In this document: piece by piece, positions 1 through 8,639 of the stretch
How positions within the stretch are numbered: the stretch's first letter is position 1
Layout of the letters: every line of letters starts with the position of its first letter
Assembly: GCF_000238335.3 (NCBI RefSeq)
Contig: NZ_AHCB03000012.1
Span: 496,001 to 560,000, forward strand
Source of the DNA: Pseudoalteromonas marina
GTDB lineage: Bacteria; Pseudomonadota; Gammaproteobacteria; Enterobacterales; Alteromonadaceae
Direction: 5' to 3'
DNA: 64,000 bases
Notes under the pieces: model-generated
The model's database searches: none
Told to the model about the DNA's origin: nothing
Seen by the model: the letters and a program-made list of their open reading frames with translations, nothing else
Position numbers and translations under genes: made by a program

Positions 1-251
1 ACGCCTTTTTTGTATAGATCGGCTGCTTTGTAATAATCGCGTGTAACGCCGTGGCCTTCTTCGTATAATTTAGCAAGCTCGTAAATGCCAGGTGCAAACC
101 CTTTGTCGGCAAGGTATTCAAATTCTTTTAAAGCGAATTCAAAGCGACCTTCGTTCGCCGCAATAATACCTTCTTCAAGGGTCGCATTCGCAAAAGGGCT
201 CGCAATTAAAGCACCCGTAAGTAATAACGTTTTTAAATTAAACTGTGGCAT
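1..251 (-). CDS. Sel1-like repeat protein, exported (partial, C-terminus beyond left edge)
   Basis: Minus-strand reading frame open from the ATG at 251-249 to the window edge, 83 residues visible. It begins with a cleavable-looking signal peptide (basic start, hydrophobic stretch, then an SPFANA cleavage-like site). What follows is helical and fits Sel1/TPR-like repeats: YLADKGFAPGIYELAKLYEEG then a tyrosine/alanine-rich helix and LYKKG. Such repeats act as protein-protein scaffolds in the periplasm. A GGAG ribosome-binding site lies 8 nt upstream of the ATG. Repeat number and partners cannot be judged because the gene is truncated by the window. The specific role is unknown. Confidence 0.8.
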   Translation of the reverse strand, partial: MPQFNLKTLLLTGALIASPFANATLEEGIIAANEGRFEFALKEFEYLADKGFAPGIYELAKLYEEGHGVTRDYYKAADLYKKG

Positions 252-650
252 AGCGATGTCTCCAAAAAGTAATCGTTTCACTGTGAGTTAAATAAAACCA
301 TTTTATTTGCAACACTATTGCACTTGCAGCTAATTAAGGGCGTATAACGTTGCTATATTTTAGGTTTATTTTATTACTACAAACAAACTAGCGTGCATTT
401 AAGTTTAGATAAACTCTGTTTGTGATTATAGCTCAAATCGGGGGCGTTTTTTCTAACACGTTCGATTTTATAAGCGTAAGATACAGATATAACAGAAAAT
501 TTAAAAGAAATAACTATGTCAAAGCATGGCGAAAAGTTGCTAATTATAAACTTTTGACTGTTATGCTATTCAAGGTAGCGAGTTCACGTTACGTAGGTTC
601 ATTATGTAAGTGCTTAGCTAAGTGAAGCGTTTATATTTGCAGAGGTGAAA
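252..650. other. intergenic region, no gene recognised
   Basis: About 400 bases of AT-rich DNA between two divergent genes; it should hold the promoters of both. A 67-codon frame at 422-625 has no ribosome-binding site or recognisable protein features and is not called. Confidence 0.5.
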
Positions 651-1511
651 ATGTTAAAAACAATAAAAAATAAGTTGTCACATATAACTATTGCGTTAAG
701 CGTACTGCTATTAACGAGTTGTTCTGCCTCGTTTACATATAATAATTTAACTTGGTTATCGTCATTTTGGGTTGATGATTACGTCGATTTAAACAAACAA
801 CAGAACAAGCAATTAAAAGAGATTATTAACACCACACAGCAATGGCACCGCGATACACAGTTGCCAGCATACAAACAAGATATTGAAAATTTAAAGTCGT
901 TGTTTAATCAAAATCTAAATCATGCTCAATTAAAAGAGCAGGTAGTATTTGCTAGGGCCCACTGGAAAAACCTTCTTGAGCATGCGCATTTTTCGCTTGC
1001 GCAATTAGGGTATACGCTTTCTACAGATCAGCGCGATGAATTTATACAAAATATTCAAGATCAAATTAACGAAGATCGTGAGCAATATAACGAACAATCT
1101 AGTAAAGAGCGCAAAACTAAACGGCTAGAAAACCAGTTAGACTACTACTCAGATTGGCTGGGTAAGCTCACTGACCAGCAAAAGCAACTTATTACAGACG
1201 CAAATAACGAGCATACGGAGTCAGGGGAGCTGTGGCTCGATTACAAACAAACTCGATTAGATGCAGCAAAATTAATAATGGTTGATGGAACACTCTCTGA
1301 AGATGAGTTTGTAACTAAATTAAGCTATGTAATAAAAGAGCGTGAAGCCTTTATGAGCAAAGAGCAATTAGCCATAAATGCCAGCAACCTTGATTTATAT
1401 GTTAATTTATTAATAGAACTAGCCCCGACATTGAATAAAAAACAGCGCGAAAGTGTTAATGATGAATTTGACAGCCTAATTGAAACCCTCAACGATTTAA
1501 TGGAACCGTAA
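651..1511 (+). CDS. DUF6279-family lipoprotein
   Basis: A 286-residue predicted lipoprotein: a basic N-terminus and hydrophobic segment end in the lipobox LLLTSC, so the cysteine would be lipidated and the mature protein anchored in a membrane facing the periplasm. The body is almost entirely helical and charged, with the WVDDYVDLNKQQ and QLPAYKQDI motifs I associate with the DUF6279 family of gammaproteobacterial lipoproteins, whose function is unknown. I chose the ATG at 651 rather than the in-frame GTG at 645 because AGAGGT at 641-646 is the likely ribosome-binding site. It appears monocistronic; the next gene starts 167 bases downstream. Confidence 0.75.
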   Translation: MLKTIKNKLSHITIALSVLLLTSCSASFTYNNLTWLSSFWVDDYVDLNKQQNKQLKEIINTTQQWHRDTQLPAYKQDIENLKSLFNQNLNHAQLKEQVVFARAHWKNLLEHAHFSLAQLGYTLSTDQRDEFIQNIQDQINEDREQYNEQSSKERKTKRLENQLDYYSDWLGKLTDQQKQLITDANNEHTESGELWLDYKQTRLDAAKLIMVDGTLSEDEFVTKLSYVIKEREAFMSKEQLAINASNLDLYVNLLIELAPTLNKKQRESVNDEFDSLIETLNDLMEP

Positions 1512-1678
1512 AATTTAAACCTTTACATTGAGTACGAAAATTTCATTTATATAATATAAATATGATCTTACTAAGTAGGCTCAACGTAGGTTAAACGTTT
1601 TTAAAATTAGTCAGTTATTTACAGCTAAATTTTATAGGCTACGAAAATACAAAAATAAAGGATTCTAACGGCACTTAT

Positions 1679-2698
1679 ATGGTAACTGATTTAAAAAGCA
1701 TGCTTGCAACGTGGCACCCTTTACGAGACGAACAGCAATGGGTTTTGGCTACATTGTATAAAATTGAAGGCTCGAGCTACCGTAAGCTAGGCGCCATGAT
1801 GCTTATTTCTAGCTTAGGGCAGCGATTGGGTATGCTCTCCGGTGGGTGCTTAGAGGCAGATATTCAGCGCCACGCCAAACAAGTAATGACCTCCCTTACG
1901 TCAAAAACGATTACCTATGATGCCACCGATGAAGATGACTTAACTTTTCAGTTAGGTATTGGCTGTGGTGGTGTTGTCCATATTGTTTTACAGCCAGTTA
2001 ATAGCGCCAATAAATACCTAAATCTCGATTTTGTTTTTAATGCTCTTAAAGAAAAAGTGTCAGGTTATTATTTACAACCAGTGCAGCCTCTTTGTGTGTT
2101 GGGGCAGGGCGTTTTTTCAAAACGTAATGTTTCTGATGGTCTTTCTGTTAATCGTAAAGCACAAATCATTGAAAAAAATAATCAGCATTGGCTTCAAGTG
2201 GCCGTATACCCAGCCCCACATATTTTAATTGTGGGTGGCGGTGCCGACGCTGTTGCCGTTTATTCTATGGCTAAGCAGCTGGGTTGGGTTGTGACTGTGT
2301 GGGATCCCCGCGCGGCTAATGCTAAAAGGCAATATTTTCAGCAGGCAGATGCAATTTTACGTTGTCCGCCTCAAGAGCTATCCCAATATTGCGAAAAGCA
2401 AAAGGTGGATGCGAGCATATTAATGGCCCACAGTGTTGAGCTTGATGCAAATGCACTTTATGCGTTGAACCAGTCTAATTTAAAATATATGGGGCTGCTG
2501 GGTCCTAAGCACCGACGAGCACAAGTTTTTGAGCAAGCTAATATAGCTATACAAGAGGTTAAAGCGCCTGTTTTTGGGCCTGTAGGGCTTAACTTAGGTG
2601 GCGACTCGCCAGAAAGTATTGCATTGTCACTTATTAGTGAAATACACGCCGTGCTTTCTAATAAAGATGCTACATCCCTAAGCAATTGGGGTCAGTGA
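1679..2698 (+). CDS. XdhC/CoxI-family molybdenum hydroxylase maturation protein
   Basis: A 339-residue protein of the XdhC family, which binds molybdenum cofactor and inserts its sulfurated form into xanthine-dehydrogenase-type enzymes. The N-terminal XdhC/CoxI domain (roughly residues 10-75) shows GSSYRKLGAMM and SGGCLEADIQRH. The C-terminal Rossmann-like domain (about 180-325) opens with ILIVGGGADA and contains the MGLLGPKHRR and PVGLNLGGDSPESIALSL motifs. It is followed 3 bases later by a MocA-like nucleotidyltransferase and then by the two subunits of a molybdenum hydroxylase, so it very probably matures that enzyme. There is no strong ribosome-binding site just upstream; an AAAGGA is about 18 nt away, so the start is slightly uncertain. 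Confidence 0.9.
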   Translation: MVTDLKSMLATWHPLRDEQQWVLATLYKIEGSSYRKLGAMMLISSLGQRLGMLSGGCLEADIQRHAKQVMTSLTSKTITYDATDEDDLTFQLGIGCGGVVHIVLQPVNSANKYLNLDFVFNALKEKVSGYYLQPVQPLCVLGQGVFSKRNVSDGLSVNRKAQIIEKNNQHWLQVAVYPAPHILIVGGGADAVAVYSMAKQLGWVVTVWDPRAANAKRQYFQQADAILRCPPQELSQYCEKQKVDASILMAHSVELDANALYALNQSNLKYMGLLGPKHRRAQVFEQANIAIQEVKAPVFGPVGLNLGGDSPESIALSLISEIHAVLSNKDATSLSNWGQ

Positions 2699-2701
2699 AG
2701 T

Positions 2702-3301
2702 ATGCGCATAGCAAAAGTGTTGTTAGCCGCAGGACAGTCGTCTCGTTTTGATGGATGCAAATTAATAGCAAATGTGGGCAATAATAAAACTATGATTGCT
2801 CGTGCAGTTGACGTTTTACAGCAGTTAGACGCGGGTGCCGTCTATGTTGTTTCAGGCGCCTGGCATAACGAAATTACTCAAGCGCTAAAGCACTACAATA
2901 ATGTCGAAATTATCTGTAATTTAGATTGGCAGCAAGGGTTAGGTAAATCAATCGCGCTTGCAGCTAATCAGTTAAGGCATAGTGACGGTTGGGATGGCAT
3001 TTTATTTATGCTAGCCGATCAGGTTGAATTAGAGGCGTGCGATATTCAGCAGTTAGTCACTCGTTTTCAGAATAACCCCACTCGATGGTGTGCTAACTAT
3101 GGAGAACGATTAGGTGTGCCGGCAATTTTTCCTCATGATGATTTTGATTTACTCACCACTTTGTCTAATGACAAAGGCGCTCAACATCTACTTCGTGAAT
3201 CCGGCGGTATTGTAAACTGCGTTTTACTAAATAAGGCAAGCGCAGACATAGATACCGTTGAGCAGTTAAATTGTTATACCGCTAAACAGGCGCTAAATTA
3301 A
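2702..3301 (+). CDS. MocA/MobA-like molybdenum cofactor nucleotidyltransferase
   Basis: A 199-residue NTP-transferase of the MobA/MocA type. The N-terminal nucleotide-binding signature VLLAAGQSSRFDGCK and the central LADQ motif (about residue 104) are present. MocA enzymes transfer CMP from CTP to molybdopterin to make the cytosine dinucleotide form used by xanthine-oxidase-family hydroxylases. Position between xdhC and the hydroxylase subunits favours MocA over MobA, but sequence alone does not separate CTP from GTP use. The start is 3 bases after the xdhC stop with GTGAAG just before it, suggesting translational coupling. The usual ADQP reads ADQV here. Confidence 0.85.
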   Translation: MRIAKVLLAAGQSSRFDGCKLIANVGNNKTMIARAVDVLQQLDAGAVYVVSGAWHNEITQALKHYNNVEIICNLDWQQGLGKSIALAANQLRHSDGWDGILFMLADQVELEACDIQQLVTRFQNNPTRWCANYGERLGVPAIFPHDDFDLLTTLSNDKGAQHLLRESGGIVNCVLLNKASADIDTVEQLNCYTAKQALN

Positions 3302-3537
3302 ATAATTAAAACTTTAGGCAATAAATCTACCTCAAACAGAGGTTCAGCTTAAATAAAAAAACAAACTAAACTTTAATTGAACATGTTTATATAAATACAT
3401 ACTGCGCAGGGCATAAAGTTGCGCATACAACTTAAGAGCAATGTCGAGGATCAAGTTGCTTTAATTTTAATGGTATTACCAACTGCTCAGCACAAATCGC
3501 AGTGCAGTTGATTGAGAGCTAATTCAAGGGGCGGGTT
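3302..3537. promoter_or_regulatory. leader of the molybdenum hydroxylase subunits
   Basis: 236 AT-rich bases between the nucleotidyltransferase and the iron-sulfur subunit. No convincing terminator or molybdenum-cofactor riboswitch was recognised. The gap suggests the subunits have their own promoter; only the strong ribosome-binding site AAGGGG just before the ATG at 3538 is clear. Confidence 0.35.
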
Positions 3538-4026
3538 ATGGTAACGTTTACAATTAATGGCAAAGTGATTGAATCACAAGCAAGTGAAGATACACCACTG
3601 CTATGGGTTATTCGCGATGAAGTAGGACTAAAGGGCACTAAGTTTGGTTGTGGCATAGCAATGTGTGGTGCGTGTACAGTGCATTTAGATGGACAGGCTA
3701 CACGTTCATGTGTATTACCCGTAGGAGCTGTAGCTGGTAAAAACATTACCACTATTGAAGGTCTCAATAACGAACACCCGCTTCAAAAAGCATGGGTTGA
3801 AGAGCAAGTACCGCAATGTGGTTATTGTCAGTCTGGGCAGATTATGCAAGCGGCAACATTACTTGCAGACAACCCGTCGCCAACAGACGAAGAAATTGTC
3901 AATCATATGAATGGTAACTACTGCCGTTGCATGGCGTACAAACGTATAAAGTCGGCAATACAACGTGCGGCCGATGAGTCACAAAGCGCAGTACAGATGT
4001 TTAACCCAAATGAGCAAGACGTTTAA
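3538..4026 (+). CDS. [2Fe-2S] subunit of a xanthine-oxidase-family molybdenum hydroxylase (IorA-like)
   Basis: A 162-residue iron-sulfur subunit. The plant-ferredoxin-type cluster is bound by Cys38, Cys43, Cys46 and Cys58; the second [2Fe-2S] cluster in the helical C-terminal domain by Cys94, Cys97, Cys129 and Cys131. This two-cluster small subunit passes electrons from the molybdenum centre to an acceptor. There is no FAD subunit nearby, as in isoquinoline 1-oxidoreductase-like two-subunit enzymes, so the acceptor is probably a cytochrome or quinone rather than NAD. A strong AAGGGG ribosome-binding site precedes the ATG, and the large subunit follows after 12 bases. The substrate (aldehyde or N-heterocycle) cannot be read from the sequence. 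Confidence 0.92.
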   Translation: MVTFTINGKVIESQASEDTPLLWVIRDEVGLKGTKFGCGIAMCGACTVHLDGQATRSCVLPVGAVAGKNITTIEGLNNEHPLQKAWVEEQVPQCGYCQSGQIMQAATLLADNPSPTDEEIVNHMNGNYCRCMAYKRIKSAIQRAADESQSAVQMFNPNEQDV

Positions 4027-4038
4027 TCGGAGCGGATA

Positions 4039-6330
4039 ATGAAAAAATTATTTCAAAAAAACAGCGAAACCGTCAACTTAAATCGTCGTTCATTTATGAT
4101 TGGCAGTGCTAGTGCGGGCTTGGTAATGGCATTTGCGCCTGCGTTACTTTCAGGTTCTTTAAGCGCCAAAGAATCAATTTCACAACAGGCGTTTTCACCC
4201 ACTATTTGGTGGACAATGGATACCAATGGTGGGGTAGAGGTTAGCATTGCAAAGGCTGAAATGGGCCAACACATTGGTACTGCTTTAGCACGAATAGTGG
4301 CCGACGAGTTAGAGTGTGATTGGGATAAAGTATCAATTACTTACGTAGATACCCATGAAAAATGGGGATATATGGTTACAGGTGGTTCGTGGTCTGTATT
4401 TCAAAGTTTTAAACCGCTATCGCAAGCGGGTGCCGCAGGTCGCTTAGCCCTTATTGATGCAGGGGCTAAAATGCTAGGAGTTAAACCAGAGCAATGTACT
4501 GCACAAAAAGGGCAAATTATTGCTGGTGGTCAATCGGTAAGTTACGCTGATATTGTACAAAAAGGTGAATTTAATCTTACCTTTGCAAGTGAAGACGTTG
4601 CAAAGCTTCCTTTAAAACCAGCTAATAAACGTCATTTAACCGGCTTAAACCAAGATTTTAAAGCATTAGATATACCCGCTAAAACAAACGGATCAGCAGT
4701 GTATGGCATTGATGTTGAAATAGAAGGTATGGTGTATGCGCGTCCGGTTATTCCTCCGACACGTTACGGTAGTAAAGTAACAAGCGTTGATGACAGTGGT
4801 GCAAAAGCAATTAAAGGTTATCGCGGTTTTGAAATATTAAACGATCCTAGCAATACCGTTGAGGGGTGGGTTGTTGTACTGGCTGATAATTATCACAGTG
4901 CTATTAAAGCGGTTGATGCGTTAAATGTAAGCTACCAGGTAGGCAAAACGGCCAACGTCTCCGAGACAGATATTCAGGCGCAGGGTAAAAAATTATGTGA
5001 CGATAGCGCATCCGGTACTTTATTTGTAGATGAAGGCAATACGCCTCAGGTTTTGGCCGATGCAAAAAACACATTTGATGCAACTTACACCACGGCGACA
5101 GCGAGTCACTACCAATTAGAGCCACTTAACGCCATAGCTGAATTTAAAAACGGTAACTGGATTGTACATACGGGTAACCAATGGCAATCACTCACGTTAC
5201 CTGCTTTAGCCAAAGCCCTCGATATAGAGCAAAATAAAGTCATTATTCGTCCTTACTATTTGGGTGGTGGCTTTGGACGTCGTTTATTTGGTGATTGGAC
5301 AGTCCCTGCTGCATTAACGGCAAAAGCAATAGGTAAACCGGTTAAGCTTGTATTTACCCGTGAAGATGACAGTTTATTTGATCAGTCTCGCTCAGCGTCT
5401 ACGGCTAAATTAACCGCTTCGTTCGGTGAAAAGGGAGAGCTTAGCGCATTAGAGCATGCGTTTGCTGCAGGCTGGCCAACTAAAGCAATGGCGCCAGGTT
5501 TTTTGGCTCCTGGTGTTGATGGTAATGGTAAATTTGATTCGTTTTCTGCCTCAGGTGCTGATCACTGGTATAGCATGAATAACCATCGTGCTCGTGCTAT
5601 CAATAACGAGTTAGCACAAAGCACTTTTACGCCGGGTTGGTTACGTTCAGTTGGACCGGGTTGGATTGTATGGAGCCTTGAGTCTTTTATAGATGAAATA
5701 GCGCACAAGCAAGGTATTGATCCGGTTAAGTTTCGTTTATCAATGCTTGACGGTAAAGGAAAACAAGCGGGTAAAGCACCTGAAAGTGTGGGTGGCGCGC
5801 GCCGTTTACATGACGTACTTAAAAAAGTGTCAGACAAAGTTAGCTCAATAAAGCTTAACGAAAACGAGGGCATTGGTTTTTCGGTTAGTTCAGGGCAAGA
5901 GCGCCACATGCCAGCATGGATTGGCACTGCAGCCCATGTTCACGTTAACAAAAGCGATGGCAAAATCACCCTTAAAAAGCTATACGCTGTTGTTGACGCT
6001 GGTTTAATTGTACATCCTGATGGTGCGATGGCTCAATTAGAAGGGTCATTATTATGGGGAGCGAGTATGGCCTTACATGAGTCCAACTCTTATAAAAATG
6101 GCCAAGTAGCTGCTACAAACTTTAATACTTACCTTCCACTGAGAATGCAAGATGTACCCGAAATGGACATTGAGTTTGTGCAAAGTGATGAGTTTCCTGT
6201 AGGGTTAGGGGAGCCAGGTGTTATTGGCGTTGCGCCAGCAATTGGCAATGCCGTATACAATGCAGTAGGTGTACGTTTACGTGACTTACCAATGAAACCA
6301 AGTGCAGTTGTAAAAGGTTTAAAAGCCTAA
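4039..6330 (+). CDS. molybdopterin-binding subunit of a xanthine-oxidase-family hydroxylase (IorB-like), Tat-exported
   Basis: A 763-residue large subunit of the aldehyde/isoquinoline oxidoreductase type. It starts with a twin-arginine signal (NRRSFMIGSASAGL, then a hydrophobic stretch ending near SLSAKE), so the folded enzyme should be exported to the periplasm, with the small subunit carried along by hitch-hiking. The molybdopterin-binding domains include the GGGFGRR motif (about residue 411), and near the C-terminus GLGEPGVIGVAPAI provides the conserved active-site glutamate. It is the second gene of the subunit pair, with GGAG before the ATG, and ends at a strong terminator. The family normally oxidises aldehydes or N-heterocyclic aromatics with water as oxygen source; the real substrate is unknown. 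Confidence 0.9.
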   Translation: MKKLFQKNSETVNLNRRSFMIGSASAGLVMAFAPALLSGSLSAKESISQQAFSPTIWWTMDTNGGVEVSIAKAEMGQHIGTALARIVADELECDWDKVSITYVDTHEKWGYMVTGGSWSVFQSFKPLSQAGAAGRLALIDAGAKMLGVKPEQCTAQKGQIIAGGQSVSYADIVQKGEFNLTFASEDVAKLPLKPANKRHLTGLNQDFKALDIPAKTNGSAVYGIDVEIEGMVYARPVIPPTRYGSKVTSVDDSGAKAIKGYRGFEILNDPSNTVEGWVVVLADNYHSAIKAVDALNVSYQVGKTANVSETDIQAQGKKLCDDSASGTLFVDEGNTPQVLADAKNTFDATYTTATASHYQLEPLNAIAEFKNGNWIVHTGNQWQSLTLPALAKALDIEQNKVIIRPYYLGGGFGRRLFGDWTVPAALTAKAIGKPVKLVFTREDDSLFDQSRSASTAKLTASFGEKGELSALEHAFAAGWPTKAMAPGFLAPGVDGNGKFDSFSASGADHWYSMNNHRARAINNELAQSTFTPGWLRSVGPGWIVWSLESFIDEIAHKQGIDPVKFRLSMLDGKGKQAGKAPESVGGARRLHDVLKKVSDKVSSIKLNENEGIGFSVSSGQERHMPAWIGTAAHVHVNKSDGKITLKKLYAVVDAGLIVHPDGAMAQLEGSLLWGASMALHESNSYKNGQVAATNFNTYLPLRMQDVPEMDIEFVQSDEFPVGLGEPGVIGVAPAIGNAVYNAVGVRLRDLPMKPSAVVKGLKA

Positions 6331-6339
6331 ATAAACACC

Positions 6340-6372
6340 AAAAGCGTGTAAACCTTAAATTTACACGCTTTT
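6340..6372. terminator. rho-independent terminator after the molybdenum hydroxylase genes
   Basis: Perfect 13-bp inverted repeat AAAAGCGTGTAAA / TTTACACGCTTTT around a 7-nt loop, 10 bases after the stop codon. A/T tracts on both sides make it potentially bidirectional. Confidence 0.85.
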
Positions 6373-6527
6373 GCAGTGCGAGTTATTAGGCTCATATTAG
6401 ATTAAATACATAAGGCCTTTATTTTATATTAATAAAGCCAAATTCCGTGTGTTAACCTACAACCATAATAAAAGCATAACCTGTAATACTCACAGGCCCA
6501 GTTAAACAAAGTAAAGTGAAGGTTTTT

Positions 6528-7499
6528 ATGCTCATCGACCCAGCAGGGCGAAAATTTAGTTACTTACGTTTATCGATTACCGATGTGTGTAACTTTAAAT
6601 GTGTTTATTGTTTACCCGATGGCTACCAATGTGACCATGACAGAGAATTCCTTTCACTGAATGAAATTAGTAATACTATTAGCGCTTTTGCGCATCATGG
6701 TATTACCAAGCTGCGTATTACTGGCGGTGAACCCACCCTTAGAAAAGATTTCATAGATGTTATTCGTGTGGCAAAAGATACGCCGGGCATTACAAAAATA
6801 GCCGCTACAACAAACGGGTTTTCAATGCATAAGCACATTAACAATTGGGTAGATGCAGGGCTTAATGCGATTAATGTGAGTATTGATACACTTGATCCAA
6901 GAATGTTTAATACTATTACCGGTCACGATAAATTTAATACCGTGATGAAAGGCATAGACGCCGCGTTAGAAAGCGGTATTGAATCGGTAAAAATAAACAG
7001 CGTGTTAATGAAGCAATATAATGGTCAAGAGCTCGACACATTTTTAGCGTATTTAAAGCATCGCTCAGTCACTATGCGCTTTATTGAACTAATGCAAACT
7101 AACGACAATAAGGCATTTTTTGATAAAAATCACGTATCCGGCCAGTCAATTAAAGCACGATTACGTGCAGCGGGGTGGCAACCTGTCATTAGAAGCATTA
7201 CAGACGGCCCTGCTCAGGAGTTTTATCACCCTGACTACCAAGGGCGTATTGGCTTAATAATGCCTTACAGTAACGACTTTTGTAACACATGTAACAGGCT
7301 GAGAGTGTCTTCTTTGGGTAAATTACACCTTTGTTTGTTTTCAGAGCAAGGTATTTCATTACGAGAGTACATGAATGAAAACTCAAACCAAGCACTTATA
7401 GATCAGTTATCTCATTATATTAAAACTAAAAAACCAACTCATTTGCTACATCAGGGCGAAACAGGTGTAACAACTAACCTTTCAATGCTGGGTGGTTAG
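6528..7499 (+). CDS. moaA: GTP 3',8-cyclase MoaA (radical SAM, molybdenum cofactor biosynthesis)
   Basis: A 323-residue radical-SAM enzyme that, with MoaC, makes cyclic pyranopterin monophosphate from GTP, the first step of molybdopterin synthesis. The radical-SAM cluster is bound by Cys21, Cys25 and Cys28 (CNFKCVYC), followed by the SAM-binding ITGGEPTLR. The C-terminal cluster that holds GTP is in CNTCNRLRVSSLGKLHLC, and the protein ends in the functionally important GG. I prefer the ATG at 6528, which has AAGG 5 nt upstream, over the in-frame GTG at 6516. A terminator separates it from the hydroxylase genes, so it is probably transcribed separately, but it supplies the cofactor those subunits need. 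Confidence 0.93.
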   Translation: MLIDPAGRKFSYLRLSITDVCNFKCVYCLPDGYQCDHDREFLSLNEISNTISAFAHHGITKLRITGGEPTLRKDFIDVIRVAKDTPGITKIAATTNGFSMHKHINNWVDAGLNAINVSIDTLDPRMFNTITGHDKFNTVMKGIDAALESGIESVKINSVLMKQYNGQELDTFLAYLKHRSVTMRFIELMQTNDNKAFFDKNHVSGQSIKARLRAAGWQPVIRSITDGPAQEFYHPDYQGRIGLIMPYSNDFCNTCNRLRVSSLGKLHLCLFSEQGISLREYMNENSNQALIDQLSHYIKTKKPTHLLHQGETGVTTNLSMLGG

Positions 7500-7604
7500 C
7501 GGTTAAAAATGCCACAATGTGGTGCAATAACACTCGATTACACTTGTTATATATTTATTACAGGGTAGAATAATCCCTTAGTTCGACGTTATTGAGTTAA
7601 TTGA

Positions 7605-8639
7605 ATGGATATCACCGCTCTAAATAGTACTAAAGCATTAAGAAAGCACGTTCTTGTATGGATGTGTTTGTTTTTTGGTTCTGTGTCATTATTTTTTAGC
7701 GCATTAAACGTATTCAGTGGTGTCTATTTGCTCGGCTTTTTAGAGCTCTGTTTTTCAATTTATTGCTTGTATACCATTCATCATTTAAGTAAGCATGCAT
7801 TGCGGTTTTGGCAGTCTGTTGTAATGTGTGTATTGGTTTGTATTATAGTTTTGTACGCCAATTATATATCAGAACCTAAATATGGCTTATTTGTATGGTC
7901 ATTCGCTTTGCCTGTATTGTGTTACTTATTAATGGGAAAGCGATACGGAATTTTCTTCTCAGGTACTGTCCTCTTTATTCAATCACTGATTTTATTAAGT
8001 AAATCTTCGCCTGATCCTATAGTAAATTTAAATATGGCGATTAACTTACTATTGGCCTATGTCAGTATTTGGACTGTTTCGCATATTTTTGAGGGAAGCC
8101 GCGCGCTTTCATCTAAACGTTTAAAAAACCTAGCACTACTTGATCCATTAACTGGCGCAGGTAACCGGTTATCAATGAACCACTATTTTGAAGTAGAGCT
8201 GGTTGATAAAACAAATACCTATTTATTTTTACTCGACTTAGATTACTTCAAACAAATAAATGACAAATTTGGCCATGATGTAGGCGATAAAGTACTTACT
8301 GAAATTGCAACGCTTTTAAGAATAACCTTAGCAAAGGGGTACGTGTTTAGGGTTGGCGGTGAGGAGTTTGCCGTTATTCATTCTTTTAATAGCAAAGACG
8401 AAGCCTTATTTGCAGCTGAAAAGTTAAGAGAAACTGTTGAAAAAACACCGTTTAATATTGAGGGGCATGCAATTAAACTTACTATCAGTATTGGTGTAGC
8501 TGACTATCAAGCTAACCCCTCGCTTGAATCTATTTTCATTGCAGCTGATAAACAGCTTTACAAAGCAAAACGCTTAGGTCGAAATAAAGTATATGCAAGT
8601 TCAAAAGAGCAATTAAAGCAAATAGAAGTACCTGCTTAA
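7605..8639 (+). CDS. membrane-bound diguanylate cyclase (GGDEF domain)
   Basis: A 344-residue protein with about six hydrophobic segments in the first 170 residues followed by a complete GGDEF domain from about residue 178 (LDPLTGAGNR, LDLDYFKQINDKFGHDVGD, RVGGEEFAVI, SIGVADY, KAKRLGRNKVY). The active-site signature is GGEEF, compatible with activity, so it probably makes cyclic di-GMP from two GTP in response to a signal sensed in or at the inner membrane. No EAL domain is present. Its stop codon overlaps the stop of the convergent LysR gene by two bases, so both genes must share a very short 3' region. Confidence 0.9.
   Translation: MDITALNSTKALRKHVLVWMCLFFGSVSLFFSALNVFSGVYLLGFLELCFSIYCLYTIHHLSKHALRFWQSVVMCVLVCIIVLYANYISEPKYGLFVWSFALPVLCYLLMGKRYGIFFSGTVLFIQSLILLSKSSPDPIVNLNMAINLLLAYVSIWTVSHIFEGSRALSSKRLKNLALLDPLTGAGNRLSMNHYFEVELVDKTNTYLFLLDLDYFKQINDKFGHDVGDKVLTEIATLLRITLAKGYVFRVGGEEFAVIHSFNSKDEALFAAEKLRETVEKTPFNIEGHAIKLTISIGVADYQANPSLESIFIAADKQLYKAKRLGRNKVYASSKEQLKQIEVPA

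Noticed and set aside
422..625. 67-codon open frame on the plus strand before the DUF6279 lipoprotein gene
   Set aside because: No ribosome-binding site, no recognisable composition or motif, and it lies in the expected promoter region.
3302..3537. Molybdenum-cofactor riboswitch upstream of the hydroxylase subunits
   Set aside because: I could not find the expected stem pattern by eye; a covariance-model search would be needed to claim it.
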